Shown here one piece after another: positions 1-9,223 of a DNA stretch of 64,000 nt. This stretch comes from Pseudomonas sp. GTDB lineage: Bacteria; Pseudomonadota; Gammaproteobacteria; Pseudomonadales; Pseudomonadaceae. The notes beneath the pieces are model-generated. The model made no database searches. It was not told where the DNA came from and worked only from the letters and a program-made list of their open reading frames with translations. How positions within the stretch are numbered: position 1 is the stretch's first letter; each line of letters starts with the position of its first letter. The stretch is from positions 52,181 to 116,180 of the forward strand of contig NZ_JAUXMX010000045.1 in assembly GCF_030683065.1 (NCBI RefSeq), in the 5' to 3' direction. The translations under genes were made by a program, and so were the position numbers.

Positions 1-113
1 TCGCTCTGGTTGCCGTAAAGGGTGACGACCTCGAACTCCAAGCCTTTTTCCAGCAAGGCAAGCTTGACCATATTGAAGTAGTTGCTAACGGGGAATCCGT
101 ATAGTTTGAACAT
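1..113 (-). CDS. Glutathione S-transferase family protein, N-terminal part only
   Basis: The minus strand from the ATG at 113 reads a 37-residue N-terminus beginning MFKLYGFPVSNYFNMVKLAL, and the gene runs off the window edge. The short beta strand, the small loop with Ser-Asn-Tyr-Phe and the following helix match the thioredoxin-fold glutathione-binding domain of cytosolic glutathione S-transferases. Such enzymes conjugate or reduce electrophiles with glutathione in the cytoplasm. Only the first beta-alpha-beta piece is visible, so the subclass cannot be given. Confidence 0.75.
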   Translation of the reverse strand, partial: MFKLYGFPVSNYFNMVKLALLEKGLEFEVVTLYGNQS

Positions 114-255
114 GCTGTCAGGCTCCAGGCCAGTGGATGTATTGATAAAGTTATAGACCCAGGTACACCCTGACATCCAGCCGAATCGAGCTGGTGAATG
201 GCGCGGTCGCTGTCACGCTGGCACACTGCACCCTCAGCCCCCGGATAAGCCAACC

Positions 256-534
256 ATGAGCGAACACGACGAAAACGAAGACGAAGCCTTTGCCGAAGAA
301 ACGCTGATCCAGGCCATCGAGAATCAGATCGAAGCCGCAGAGCCGCCTGCTGCCCTGGCGACGCTGAACAAGCTGAGCCTGGTGGGCTACGAGCGTGGAG
401 AAATCCTGCACATGATGGCGATGGTGCTGGCCCATGAAGTCCGGGCCATGCTCGACGCTGATCGGCCATTCGATAGCGCGGCGTACGAACAAGCCCTGCG
501 TGCCCTGCCTGAGTTGCCAAAAGAAACCGCCTGA
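256..534 (+). CDS. Small acidic hypothetical protein
   Basis: This 92-codon gene starts at an ATG inside GATAAGCCAACCATG. The product is acidic at its N-terminus (MSEHDENEDEAFAEE) and mostly helical in appearance, with no signal peptide, membrane segment or cysteine. I do not recognise a family beyond a conserved Pseudomonas protein. It lies between the divergent glutathione S-transferase gene and the TIGR02647-type gene, all in the expected neighbourhood of cyaA. No function can be inferred. Confidence 0.6.
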   Translation: MSEHDENEDEAFAEETLIQAIENQIEAAEPPAALATLNKLSLVGYERGEILHMMAMVLAHEVRAMLDADRPFDSAAYEQALRALPELPKETA

Positions 535-681
535 CCCGAAGACGCTGTCGCTGATAGCACGCGCGCGCAGCCGCGCGTCTCGCTACACTGCAAACACCCG
601 CTGCCTGCTTCACCCATGCGGGACTCAACCAGTCGGGCACACGCGTTGCCCGGCCCATGTTTATAAGAACCTGGAGCACTT

Positions 682-927
682 ATGTCTTTTACCCCTGAGC
701 TGGTTGCTGAACTGGATCTTCTCGCCTTGTTTAACCTGGGCAACACCCAGGAAGGTCTCAAGGTTCACCATGTTGCCGCGCCGCAAGCGATTGCCGCAGC
801 CAAACGCCTGCACGCCAAAGGCCTGGTCACCCAGGAAGACGGCGGTTACCTGACCAGCCTGGGTCTGGACGCAGCCGAACACGCACAAGTCTTGCTGACG
901 ATTCTCAATGTGACCGAAACCGCCTGA
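682..927 (+). CDS. TIGR02647 family small protein
   Basis: This 81-residue protein starts MSFTPELVAELDLLALFNL. The leading segment, the helix containing AAKRLHAKGLVTQEDGGYLT and the closing segment resemble the TIGR02647 family of small, possibly DNA-binding, proteins common in Pseudomonas and Vibrio. The part ending in LVTQEDGGYLTSLG looks like the end of a winged-helix domain, where a helix is followed by a short hairpin. A ribosome site (GGAGCA) precedes the ATG. Its role is unknown. Confidence 0.65.
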   Translation: MSFTPELVAELDLLALFNLGNTQEGLKVHHVAAPQAIAAAKRLHAKGLVTQEDGGYLTSLGLDAAEHAQVLLTILNVTETA

Positions 928-1046
928 CTCACCCTACCTACTCGCGCCGCCTGCTTCGGCAGGCCAGGCTGCGGGTGACCGGGTGCCTTTACCCGTAATG
1001 CCATGACTACCTGCCAGTCCTGGCAAATTGTCCGCCGAGCCTGCGC

Positions 1047-3902
1047 ATGAGCCGTACCCAGGAAATCCGCCCGGATATCGATGAAGGTATCGACCGCAAG
1101 GTGCTGTCTCAACTGCGCGCGCGCTTTCTCAAGGTCAATGACGGTCGCCTGCAGCGCGCCATGCAGGCACTGTCGACCCGCCAGCAGCTGGTTCTGAAAT
1201 TGCTGCCGCTGCTGTTTCACGTCAATCATCCCCTCCTGCCGGGTTATGTATCCGGGCTGACGCCGGCCGGCCTGAGCGGCTTCGAGCCGGGTGAAGAGCT
1301 GCTCGCCGAAGCGCAGCGACTGACCCGCTCTTTCGTTTATAAGGCCCGTCGCGGCGGCAGCGCACTGCCGCTCCACGGACTGTTCCTGATGGGCAGCCTC
1401 GGTACCGTGGCCCAGGCCGAGCAAAGCGACATGGACCTGTGGGTGTGTCACGCGCCCGACCTCAGCGCCCAGGAAATCACCGAGCTGCGCAAGAAGTGCG
1501 ACCAGCTCGAAGCGTGGGCGGCGACCCAGGGCGCCGAAGCACATTTCTTTTTGATCGACCCGCTGCGCTTTACTGTCGGCGACCGCGAGGCGCAGCTGAC
1601 CTCGGACGACTGTGGCACCACCCAGCACTACCTGTTGCTCGACGAGTTTTACCGCACGGCGATCTGGCTGGCCGGGCGCACCCCGCTCTGGTGGCTGGTT
1701 CCGGTGTACGAAGAGCAGCGCTACCACGAGTACATCGGCATCTTGCTGAGCAAGCGCTTCATCCGCGCCGAGGAGGTGCTCGACCTCGGCCATCTGGCGC
1801 AGATTCCGCCGGGCGAATTTATCGGCGCGGGCATGTGGCAGCTCTACAAGGGCATCGAATCACCTTACAAATCGGTCCTCAAGCTGCTGCTTACCGAGGT
1901 CTACGCCAGCGAACACCCCAACGTGCAATGCCTGGCGCTGCGCTTCAAGCAGGCAGTCTTCTGCAATCACCTTGACCTCGACGAACTCGACCCTTACATC
2001 GTGGTTTACCGTCGCATTGAGGAATACCTGAGCGGGCGCGGCGAAACCGAACGCCTGGAACTGATCCGCCGCTGCCTGTACCTGAAGATCAATAAAAGAC
2101 TCAGCCGACCACCGCGCGACCGCCGCAAGAGCTGGCAACGCCTGCTGCTCGAGCGCTTGACCGGCGACTGGAACTGGGACAGCCGGCAACTGGCGATGCT
2201 CGACAGCCGCAGCCAGTGGAAGGTGCGTCAGGTCAGCGCCGAGCGCCGCGCCCTGGTCAACGAGCTGACCTACAGTTACCGCTTTCTCTCCCAGTTCGCC
2301 CGTGACGCCCAGGCCGGCAGCTCGCTCAACAGCCGCGACCTCGGCGTGCTCGGCCGCCGCCTGTATGCCGCTTTCGAGCGCAAGGCCGGCAAGATCGAGT
2401 TCATCAATCCCGGTATCGCTCCAGATTTGGGCGAAGACACCCTGACCCTGGTGCAGAGCCCCAGCACCGAAGCCGGCGACGATAATCCCTGGGCGTTGTA
2501 CGGCGGCAGCCTCGGCGCACAAGAATGGGCAGATTTCGCCCCACTCAAGCGCGCCCGTGAACTGGTCGAACTGCTTGCCTGGTGCCACCGCAATGGCGTG
2601 ATCGACACAGGTACGCGGCTATCAATACACCCAGGCGACAGCGACCTGGGCGAGTTCGAGCTGTCCAATTTGCTGGCCAGCCTGCAACAGATGATGCCTC
2701 TGCCGCTGCCAGCAATAGAGGAAAGTGCGCTGCTGCGCGCCAGCGTGCCCGGTGAAGTGCTGCTGCTGGTCAATGTCGGCATCGACCCGCTCAAGCAACA
2801 CAGCCAGATGAATGTGCACATGACCACCGAGCGCACCGACGCCCTGGGCTATTCCGGAGTGCGTGAGAACCTGATTTTGACCATCGACCAGGTCAGTCTG
2901 AACAGCTGGAACGAATTACTGGTCAGTCGCTACGACGGCCCCCATGCACTGCTCGACTGCCTGCGCGACTTTCTCAACAGTCTGCCGGCCAACGGCGACG
3001 CGCCCAACCTGCGGGTACGCTGCTTCTGTCGCAACCGCGCCACGGCGATTGCCGAGCGGGTTGAGGAACTGTTTCGCGACACCCTCGCCAACTTCGCGGG
3101 GGCGCAACACAACCGCTACCTGCTGCAAATCAGGCAGCAATACCACCTGCTCGAACTGACGCCTGGGCAGGTCAGTCACACCGCACTGACAGGCATGCCA
3201 GCACTGCTCGAACACCTCGGCAAGGAGCAGCCGGGCTACAGCAAACTGCACCTGGACCGCCATGCACTGGAAAACGACGACCTGGCCCTGATCCTGCCGC
3301 TCGGCCGCCCCGCATGTATCCAGGTGTTCTACCGGCGCCACGAGAGCAACGGCCTGGCAGAACTGACCCTGCTCGATGAACACAATGCGCTATGGCGACA
3401 AAGCGTGCCGTTTCGCGACGAGCAAAGCCTGCTGACGCCACTGCAGCGCTTCCTGCAATCGCTGCTATACCGGCGCAATGCCATGCTGCCGCTGGACGGC
3501 CAGGCGCCGCTGGATGGGTTAGACGTGCGCTATTACGAGGTATCCCCGGCGGCGCCGCAGCGGGCTCGCCAGGTGGAGCTGCGCTCACCGCCACAAGCCC
3601 CCGTGAGCCACCCATTCTACGATGTGCAGGCGATTATCGAGCCCGTCGACGGCAAGCGTGTCCACGTAACCCTGTACTGCAACCATCGTGAATTTTCTGA
3701 GCTGGAGTACGCCGGCGACCTCTACAGCGCCGTGGCCCGGCATATCCTTGCCCAGCGCCGCGAGGGCGAACGCTATCCGTGCTACATCACCGACCTTGAC
3801 CTGTCCGCTGTACTGGGCGATGGACAAGCACAGACAGTTCATTACCTGCGCTACAAGGCCCGCCTGGAAGCGGCGCTCAATGCCGCGCTGAATAAAGCCT
3901 GA
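1047..3902 (+). CDS. cyaA: Class I adenylate cyclase
   Basis: The 951-residue product is the expected length for a proteobacterial class I (enterobacterial type) adenylate cyclase, which makes cAMP from ATP in the cytoplasm for Vfr/CRP signalling. The nucleotidyltransferase core is visible near residues 115-132: a Gly-Ser pair in FLMGSLGT followed by SDMDLW, where two aspartates bind metal. The long C-terminal half corresponds to the regulatory domain. No frameshift is seen. It is followed, convergently, by rnk. In P. aeruginosa this cyclase is the minor one beside CyaB (from memory). Confidence 0.93.
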   Translation: MSRTQEIRPDIDEGIDRKVLSQLRARFLKVNDGRLQRAMQALSTRQQLVLKLLPLLFHVNHPLLPGYVSGLTPAGLSGFEPGEELLAEAQRLTRSFVYKARRGGSALPLHGLFLMGSLGTVAQAEQSDMDLWVCHAPDLSAQEITELRKKCDQLEAWAATQGAEAHFFLIDPLRFTVGDREAQLTSDDCGTTQHYLLLDEFYRTAIWLAGRTPLWWLVPVYEEQRYHEYIGILLSKRFIRAEEVLDLGHLAQIPPGEFIGAGMWQLYKGIESPYKSVLKLLLTEVYASEHPNVQCLALRFKQAVFCNHLDLDELDPYIVVYRRIEEYLSGRGETERLELIRRCLYLKINKRLSRPPRDRRKSWQRLLLERLTGDWNWDSRQLAMLDSRSQWKVRQVSAERRALVNELTYSYRFLSQFARDAQAGSSLNSRDLGVLGRRLYAAFERKAGKIEFINPGIAPDLGEDTLTLVQSPSTEAGDDNPWALYGGSLGAQEWADFAPLKRARELVELLAWCHRNGVIDTGTRLSIHPGDSDLGEFELSNLLASLQQMMPLPLPAIEESALLRASVPGEVLLLVNVGIDPLKQHSQMNVHMTTERTDALGYSGVRENLILTIDQVSLNSWNELLVSRYDGPHALLDCLRDFLNSLPANGDAPNLRVRCFCRNRATAIAERVEELFRDTLANFAGAQHNRYLLQIRQQYHLLELTPGQVSHTALTGMPALLEHLGKEQPGYSKLHLDRHALENDDLALILPLGRPACIQVFYRRHESNGLAELTLLDEHNALWRQSVPFRDEQSLLTPLQRFLQSLLYRRNAMLPLDGQAPLDGLDVRYYEVSPAAPQRARQVELRSPPQAPVSHPFYDVQAIIEPVDGKRVHVTLYCNHREFSELEYAGDLYSAVARHILAQRREGERYPCYITDLDLSAVLGDGQAQTVHYLRYKARLEAALNAALNKA

Positions 3903-3930
3903 GGGGCGAGGCCGGCGGAGGGGCAATGTT

Positions 3931-4338
3931 TCAGCGGTTGTATTCGCCAGCCGCTTCCGGCTGATATTCCACCGCCAGCAGCGTCAGCTTGAGCACCTTG
4001 CCACCGGGCGCAGTCCAGTCGATGTGCTGGCCGACACTCAGCCCGAGCAGCGCGCTGCCGACCGGCGCAAGGACCGACACACAGCCTTCGCCACCGGCAT
4101 CCTGCGGATAGACCAGGGTCAGGTGATAATCCTTGCCGTTGATTTCTTCGCGACAATGCACCCGCGAGTTCATGGTAACTACCCCGGCAGGCACCTGGTC
4201 ATGAGCGACTACGTCGGCCCGGTCCAGTTCGGCCTGCAGGGCGACAGCACCTGGGCCGAATTCTTTCAAACCGTCGAGTAACCGCTCCAAACGCTGGACG
4301 TCGAGACGGGTAATGGTGATTGGCGGTGCACTTGTCAT
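3931..4338 (-). CDS. rnk: Nucleoside diphosphate kinase regulator Rnk
   Basis: This 135-residue protein has an N-terminal coiled helix (residues about 5-45) and a C-terminal GreA/GreB-like FKBP-type domain. The conserved stretch AGVVTMNSRVHCREE is followed by LVYPQDA, SVLAPVGSALLGLSVGQ and a closing VLKLTLLAVEYQPEA. Rnk binds RNA polymerase near the secondary channel and influences nucleoside diphosphate kinase and alginate-linked regulation in Pseudomonas. The start chosen is the ATG at 4338, giving MTSAPPITITRLD. A longer frame upstream would read through the terminator hairpin and is unlikely. Confidence 0.9.
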   Translation of the reverse strand: MTSAPPITITRLDVQRLERLLDGLKEFGPGAVALQAELDRADVVAHDQVPAGVVTMNSRVHCREEINGKDYHLTLVYPQDAGGEGCVSVLAPVGSALLGLSVGQHIDWTAPGGKVLKLTLLAVEYQPEAAGEYNR

Positions 4339-4369
4339 GGTCAGCTCAACGCTCCTTAACAGGGTGTAT

Positions 4370-4408
4370 AAAAAGCAAAACCCCGTCTGAATAGAGACGG
4401 GGTTTTGC
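4370..4408 (-). terminator. Rho-independent terminator upstream of rnk
   Basis: A 14-bp perfect stem (GCAAAACCCCGTCT, 4375-4388, with its complement at 4395-4408) and a 6-nt loop are followed on the minus strand by a T-run. It probably ends the cyaY/DUF1289 transcript before rnk. Confidence 0.85.
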
Positions 4409-4459
4409 GCAAGATGACTTGACCGTATCACAGCCGCTCAAATAAACAAGACAGGGTGG

Positions 4460-4684
4460 TCAGGATTGGCGCTGCCGCAAACGCTCCTGGGCACTGTGGC
4501 AAATAATCCGTCGACGCGAATCATCGACACTGCTCCACTCGAGAATTTCGTTGAGCGCACGGCCACAACCCAGGCATACATCGCGGTCGTCCAGGCAACA
4601 CTGGCGAACGCAGGGCGACGCGGTAACCGTCACAACCCGCTCGGGCGCCTCGTCGGATTGGGTTTCAGAGTTCTTCAAACTCAA
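4460..4684 (-). CDS. DUF1289 domain small cysteine-rich protein
   Basis: The C-terminal part holds the DUF1289 signature: SPCVRQCCLDDRDVCLGCG followed by a short WSSVDDSRRRII segment. The cysteines (C-x3-CC and C-x2-C) suggest a metal or Fe-S site, which would suit its position beside cyaY (frataxin). The true start is uncertain. No ATG fits; TTG at 4684 has a GGAG six bases upstream, and TTG at 4678 is the alternative. Either choice overlaps the end of cyaY, suggesting translational coupling. Confidence 0.75.
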   Translation of the reverse strand: MSLKNSETQSDEAPERVVTVTASPCVRQCCLDDRDVCLGCGRALNEILEWSSVDDSRRRIICHSAQERLRQRQS

Positions 4685-4997
4685 GACTGGCTCCAGATTG
4701 CTCAAGGGTGATGCGGGCGAGCATTTCACCCAGCAACTCATCGCTGCTGTCGCAAATCCAGCGTTCGCTGGGCTCATCGTAATCGAAGTGAAAACCACCG
4801 GAGCGGGCCGCCAACCACAACTGGCGGATCGCTTCCTGGCGACTGAAGATCAACTGCGTGCCGTTTTCAAAACGCACGGTCAGCACACCTGCCGAGTTCT
4901 CCAGGTCAAGATCTATGTCGCTGTCATCGAAGATGTCTTCCACCGCTTCCTGTACGGCATCAACCAGATCGTGAAAGCGGGCTTCGGTCAAACTCAT
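4665..4997 (-). CDS. cyaY: Iron donor protein CyaY (bacterial frataxin)
   Basis: The 110-residue product starts MSLTEARFHDLVDAVQEAVE at the ATG at 4997. It shows the frataxin fold signature: an acidic first helix with EDIFDDSDIDLDLE, the strand GVLTVRFENGTQLIFSRQ, then QLWLAARSGGFHFDY and the C-terminal helix. Frataxin binds iron through the acidic ridge and modulates Fe-S cluster assembly on IscU/IscS. It is divergent from lppL-lysA, an arrangement conserved in Pseudomonas. Confidence 0.92.
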   Translation of the reverse strand: MSLTEARFHDLVDAVQEAVEDIFDDSDIDLDLENSAGVLTVRFENGTQLIFSRQEAIRQLWLAARSGGFHFDYDEPSERWICDSSDELLGEMLARITLEQSGASLEFEEL

Positions 4998-5280
4998 TGC
5001 GGATGTCCTCGAAAAATTCAGGTAGTGCAGAAAAGTGCCAGGCGCCCTGGGACAACATTGCGCAGGAGAGTCAGGCCGCAGCGCTTGAAGGTTGCGTGAT
5101 GCGACCCGCACAGCGCGTCGCATAAGCGAAGGTGCGCAGTATAGCGTGCTGCAGGCGGATGATCCGCACCGCGCCAAGATGCAGGCAAAGCCCCGTCGGA
5201 CGGGAATCCTGGCGCATAGGCAAGGCGCCGGGGGGCCGGTATACTCCGGCGCAATCATGCTTTATTACAAGGACTTCACC

Positions 5281-5406
5281 ATGAAGCGGCTGTTTACTGC
5301 CCTTATCGCGCTTGTTGCCGTCAGTACCCTGCTCGCTGGCTGTGGCCAGAAAGGCCCGCTGTTCCTCCCGGAAGAAAGCAAGCCCGCGCCCGCACAGACC
5401 GAATAA
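5281..5406 (+). CDS. lppL: Small lipoprotein LppL (LptM/YifL-like)
   Basis: A 41-residue lipoprotein with a lipobox. MKRLFTALIALVAVSTLLAG is followed by Cys and then GQKGPLFLPEE. The GQKGPLxLP motif right after the lipidated cysteine is the hallmark of the YifL/LptM family, which in Escherichia coli assists oxidative maturation of the LPS translocon LptD. It sits 9 bases upstream of lysA and is presumably cotranscribed with lysA-dapF. Confidence 0.9.
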   Translation: MKRLFTALIALVAVSTLLAGCGQKGPLFLPEESKPAPAQTE

Positions 5407-5415
5407 GGACAGCTC

Positions 5416-6669
5416 ATGAACGCCTTCAACTACCGCGACGGCACACTGTTCGCGGAGGGTGTGGCGCTGTCCGCCATCGCCCAGCGCTTCGGCACGCCAA
5501 CCTACGTCTACTCGCGGGCGCACATCGAAGCGCAATACCACGCCTACGCCGATGCCCTGCAGGGCATGCCGCATCTGGTCTGCTTCGCCGTCAAAGCCAA
5601 CTCCAATGTCGGCGTACTGAACGTGCTCGCGCGCCTCGGCGCCGGCTTCGATATCGTCTCGCGTGGCGAGCTGGAACGGGTCCTCGCGGCGGGTGGCGAG
5701 CCCGGCAAGATCGTCTTCTCCGGTGTCGGCAAGAGCCGCGACGACATGCGTCGTGCGCTGCAGATCGGCGTGCATTGCTTCAACGTCGAGTCCACCGACG
5801 AACTGGAGCGCCTGCAACAGATTGCCGCTGAACTGGACGTGCAGGCACCGGTGTCGCTGCGGGTAAACCCGGACGTCGACGCAGGCACCCACCCGTATAT
5901 TTCTACGGGCCTGAAAGAAAACAAGTTCGGCATTGCCATCGCTGATGCCGAGGCTGTCTATGCCCGCGCCGCCGAATTGGCAAATCTGCAGATTGTCGGG
6001 GTCGATTGCCATATCGGCTCGCAACTGACCAGCCTGCCACCGTTCCTCGATGCTCTTGATCGCCTGCTCGCGCTGATCGACCGTCTGGCCGAACGCGGCA
6101 TCCACATCAAGCACCTGGACCTGGGTGGCGGCCTTGGCGTGCAATACCGCGACGAGCAGCCGCCGCTGGCCGGTGACTATATTGCTGCCGTGCGTGAGCG
6201 CATTGCCGGGCGTGACCTGGCCCTGGTGTTCGAGCCAGGTCGCTCGATCGTTGCCAACGCCGGCGTACTGCTGACTCAGGTCGAGTACCTCAAGCACACC
6301 GAACACAAGGATTTCGCCATCGTCGACGCGGCGATGAACGATCTGATTCGTCCTGCGCTGTATCAGGCCTGGATGGACGTGGTGGCCGTGCAGCCGCGCG
6401 ACGGCGCAACGCGCAACTACGACATCGTCGGACCGATCTGCGAAACCGGTGACTTCCTGGCCAAGGATCGCGACCTGGCATTGGCCGAAGGTGACCTGCT
6501 GGCCGTCTGCTCAGCAGGCGCCTACGGCTTCGTCATGAGCTCCAACTACAATACCCGCGGCCGTGCCGCCGAGGTGATGGTAGATGGCGACCAGGCCTTC
6601 GAGGTGCGGCGTCGCGAGACCCTCAGCGAACTCTTTGCGGGCGAAAGCCAGCTGCCGCCAGCACCATAA
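5416..6669 (+). CDS. lysA: Diaminopimelate decarboxylase
   Basis: This 417-residue PLP enzyme catalyses the last step of lysine synthesis, meso-diaminopimelate to L-lysine. The PLP-binding lysine lies in [13 protein letters not shown] (about residue 60). Further signatures are HIGSQL, the glycine loop [18 protein letters not shown] and the active-site cysteine segment [14 protein letters not shown]. It is preceded by lppL and followed 10 bases later by dapF, the preceding enzyme of the same pathway. Confidence 0.96.
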   Translation: MNAFNYRDGTLFAEGVALSAIAQRFGTPTYVYSRAHIEAQYHAYADALQGMPHLVCFAVKANSNVGVLNVLARLGAGFDIVSRGELERVLAAGGEPGKIVFSGVGKSRDDMRRALQIGVHCFNVESTDELERLQQIAAELDVQAPVSLRVNPDVDAGTHPYISTGLKENKFGIAIADAEAVYARAAELANLQIVGVDCHIGSQLTSLPPFLDALDRLLALIDRLAERGIHIKHLDLGGGLGVQYRDEQPPLAGDYIAAVRERIAGRDLALVFEPGRSIVANAGVLLTQVEYLKHTEHKDFAIVDAAMNDLIRPALYQAWMDVVAVQPRDGATRNYDIVGPICETGDFLAKDRDLALAEGDLLAVCSAGAYGFVMSSNYNTRGRAAEVMVDGDQAFEVRRRETLSELFAGESQLPPAP

Positions 6670-6679
6670 GGGCACACTG

Positions 6680-7510
6680 ATGTTATTGCGCTTTACCAAA
6701 ATGCATGGCCTCGGCAACGACTTCATGGTTCTTGACCTGGTCAGCCAGCACGCGCATATCCAGCCAAAAAACGCCAAGCAGTGGGGCGATCGCCACACCG
6801 GCGTCGGCTTCGATCAACTGCTGCTGGTGGAACCACCGAGTAATCCGGACGTCGACTTCCGCTACCGCATCTTCAACGCCGACGGCTCGGAAGTGGAGCA
6901 GTGCGGCAATGGCGCCCGCTGCTTCGCGCGCTTCGTGCTGGACAAGCGGCTGACGATGAAGAAGCAGATCCGCGTGGAAACCAAAGGCGGGATTATCGAG
7001 CTCGACGTGCGCGCCGATGGCCAGATCAGCGTGAACATGGGCGCGCCGCGCCTGGAACCTGCGCAGGTCCCCTTCCAGGCCGAACAGCAAGCCTTGAGTT
7101 ACCTCGTCGAGGTTGATGGCCAGACAGTCGAACTGGCCGCCGTGTCCATGGGCAACCCCCATGCCGTGCTGCGCGTCGACAATATCGACAACGCACCGGT
7201 GCATGAACTGGGGCCGAAACTGGAGCACCATCCGCGCTTCCCGCAGCGGGTCAACGTCGGCTTTTTGCAAATAATCGACCGCCAGTATGCCAAGCTGCGC
7301 GTCTGGGAGCGTGGCGCGGGCGAGACCCAAGCCTGCGGCACGGGCGCCTGCGCTGCGGCAGTAGCGGCGATTAGCCAAGGCTGGATGGATTCGCCGGTAC
7401 AACTTGAACTGCTCGGCGGCAAGCTGTGCATCGAGTGGGCAGGCCCAGGCCAGCCCGTCGTGATGACAGGGCCGGCGATGCGCGTGTACGAAGGACAGGT
7501 TCGCCTATGA
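6680..7510 (+). CDS. dapF: Diaminopimelate epimerase
   Basis: The 276-residue enzyme interconverts LL- and meso-diaminopimelate for lysine and peptidoglycan synthesis. Both catalytic cysteines are visible, in [12 protein letters not shown] (about residue 75) and [18 protein letters not shown] (about residue 220). The start is the ATG at 6680 ([20 protein letters not shown]); a longer frame upstream lies within lysA. Its stop overlaps the start of the next gene (ATGA), indicating coupled translation. Confidence 0.96.
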   Translation: MLLRFTKMHGLGNDFMVLDLVSQHAHIQPKNAKQWGDRHTGVGFDQLLLVEPPSNPDVDFRYRIFNADGSEVEQCGNGARCFARFVLDKRLTMKKQIRVETKGGIIELDVRADGQISVNMGAPRLEPAQVPFQAEQQALSYLVEVDGQTVELAAVSMGNPHAVLRVDNIDNAPVHELGPKLEHHPRFPQRVNVGFLQIIDRQYAKLRVWERGAGETQACGTGACAAAVAAISQGWMDSPVQLELLGGKLCIEWAGPGQPVVMTGPAMRVYEGQVRL

Positions 7511-8205
7511 CCGACCAGCAGACTGTGCCCCAGCCACTCGACGCGGCCGCGATTGCCGACTATCTGCGCCGGCACCCGGCGTTCTTCGTCGAGCATGACG
7601 AATTGCTTGCGGAGTTGCGCATCCCCCACCAGCGCGGTGACACCATTTCGCTGGTCGAGCGTCAGATGACATTGTTGCGCGAACGCAACATCGAGATGCG
7701 CCATCGCCTCTCGCAGTTGATGGATGTGGCCCGCGACAACGACCGCCTGTTCGACAAGACCCGACGCTTGGTGCTCGATCTACTCGATGCCTCCAGCCTC
7801 GAAGAGGTGGTCAGCACCGTAGAAGACAGCCTGCGCCATAAGTTTCAGGTGCCTTTTGTCAGCCTGATTCTGTTCAACGATACGCCACTGGCGGTCGGTC
7901 GCTCGGTCAGCAGTGCCGAAGCACATCAGGCCATCGGCGGCCTGCTGGCAGGCGGCAAGACCATCTGCGGCGTGCTGCGTGAGAATGAGCTGAGCTTTCT
8001 GTTCGGCGAAAACGAAGCCGGGCAGATCGGTTCGGCGGCAGTGGTCGCGCTGTCCCATCAGGGCCTGCATGGCGTGCTGGCGATTGGCAGCAGTGACCCG
8101 CAACACTACAAGAGCTCCCTGGGCACCCTCTTCCTCGGCTATATCGCCGAAGTCCTGGCCCGCGTCCTGCCGCGCTTCGCCACGCCACTGCGCTCGGTAC
8201 GTTAA
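7507..8205 (+). CDS. DUF484 family protein
   Basis: The 232-residue product starts [20 protein letters not shown] with the typical [19 protein letters not shown] opening. This is followed by a coiled-coil segment ([20 protein letters not shown]) and a GAF-like domain ending in [22 protein letters not shown]484 genes normally stand between dapF and xerC. Here the dapF side is intact, but the gene that should follow, xerC, is missing except for a remnant. The function of DUF484 is not established. Confidence 0.9.
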   Translation: MTDQQTVPQPLDAAAIADYLRRHPAFFVEHDELLAELRIPHQRGDTISLVERQMTLLRERNIEMRHRLSQLMDVARDNDRLFDKTRRLVLDLLDASSLEEVVSTVEDSLRHKFQVPFVSLILFNDTPLAVGRSVSSAEAHQAIGGLLAGGKTICGVLRENELSFLFGENEAGQIGSAAVVALSHQGLHGVLAIGSSDPQHYKSSLGTLFLGYIAEVLARVLPRFATPLRSVR

Positions 8206-8383
8206 TGACGGGGGCTTCAGCCCGCCAAGCCATTGACCCGTGCTGGCAGCACCCGGACCTGACTGGCGGCCTGGCGCGCATACCGGACGAGCGCGCAGCA
8301 ACTTAGCGAGCTGAATGCCCCTGCTTTTCACGCAGCACAATGTCAGCAGCGCAGCAGCCGCGCGTTTCGTCACAGCCTTTAAG

Positions 8384-8470
8384 CGCTATACCTATCCAGG
8401 TTTCCAGCACCTGGCCACGGTGTATGATCGCGCCCATCCACGAGTCAAACGCACAGGCAGTAGCGAATGA
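8384..8470 (+). pseudogene. xerC: xerC remnant: only the C-terminal end remains
   Basis: One frame reads RYTYPGFQHLATVYDRAHPR followed by VKRTGSSE and a TGA at 8468-8470 that overlaps the ATG of the next gene. This closely matches the end of XerC proteins (from memory: IYTHLDFQHLAxVYDxAHPRAKR), including the segment with the nucleophilic tyrosine. The 180 or so bases back to the DUF484 gene show no recognisable integrase sequence. Most of xerC, including the catalytic R, H and R residues, has therefore been lost here. XerC normally acts with XerD at dif to resolve chromosome dimers. Confidence 0.75.
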
Positions 8471-9162
8471 GCATTCAACTGATCACCTTCGACCTCGACG
8501 ACACCCTGTGGGACGTGACCCCAGTGATGCAAGACGCCGAGGCGACACTGCGCAACTGGCTGGCCATGCACGCGCCACGCTTGGGTGCGGTGCCGGTCGA
8601 GCACCTGTGGACGATTCGCACGCAGTTGCTGCAAGGCGAACCATCGCTCAAGCATCGCCTCAGCGAGCTACGCCGGCGCATCCTGCACCATGCCTTGGCA
8701 GGCGCAGGCTATGCGTCCAGCGATGCCGCAGCACTGGCGGAGGAGGGTTTCCAGGTATTTCTCGCCGCGCGCCATCAGGTCGAGTTGTTCGCCGAAGTGC
8801 ACCCGACGCTCGAGACTCTGGCCAATCGCTTCCAGCTCGGGGTGATTACCAATGGCAATGCTGATGTACGCCGCCTGGGCCTCGCCGATTACTTCCAGTT
8901 CGCCCTGTGTGCGGAAGAGCTCGGCATCGGCAAACCCGATCCCAAGCCCTTTCAGGAAGCACTCAAGCGCTCAGGGATTGCCGCACGACATGCAGTGCAT
9001 GTCGGCGACCACCCCAGTGACGATATCGCCGGCGCCCAGGCTGCAGGCCTGCGGGCAATCTGGTTCAACCCGCAAGACAAGGCCTGGGAAGGCGACAAGC
9101 GCGCCGATGGCGAAATCCGCAGCCTGGCCGAATTACCCGCGCTGCTGCATAGCTGGGTGTAA
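8467..9162 (+). CDS. HAD-family hydrolase (YigB-like)
   Basis: The 231-residue protein has all haloacid dehalogenase motifs: motif I FDLDDTLWD near residue 10 (nucleophile and acid aspartates), motif II VITNGNAD, the lysine of GIGKPDPKPF, and motif IV HVGDHPSDDIAGA. The helical insertion after motif I is a C1-type cap. The best match by context and length is the YigB/5-amino-6-(5-phospho-D-ribitylamino)uracil phosphatase-like group next to xerC, so a role in riboflavin synthesis is possible but not shown. Confidence 0.85.
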   Translation: MSIQLITFDLDDTLWDVTPVMQDAEATLRNWLAMHAPRLGAVPVEHLWTIRTQLLQGEPSLKHRLSELRRRILHHALAGAGYASSDAAALAEEGFQVFLAARHQVELFAEVHPTLETLANRFQLGVITNGNADVRRLGLADYFQFALCAEELGIGKPDPKPFQEALKRSGIAARHAVHVGDHPSDDIAGAQAAGLRAIWFNPQDKAWEGDKRADGEIRSLAELPALLHSWV

Positions 9163-9167
9163 GTCGC

Positions 9168-9210
9168 GCCCTTGGCGGTCGTTGATCAACGATGCCACCT
9201 CGCCAAGGGC
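9168..9210. repeat. Inverted repeat between the HAD gene and sutA
   Basis: GCCCTTGGCG (9168-9177) pairs perfectly with CGCCAAGGGC (9201-9210), and a small palindrome GTTGATCAAC lies inside. It separates two convergent genes and may act as a bidirectional transcription end, although no T-run follows. Confidence 0.5.
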
Positions 9211-9223
9211 TTGCAACAGCCGA

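Noticed and set aside
846..1793. Long open frames antisense to cyaA and other GC-rich genes (also in rep, dadA, argB, spoT and recG)
   Set aside because: They mirror the coding strand in GC-rich DNA, show no family motifs, and overlap well-recognised genes entirely.
5018..6306. 411-codon minus-strand frame across lppL and lysA
   Set aside because: It is antisense to clear lppL and lysA genes and lacks any recognisable domain.
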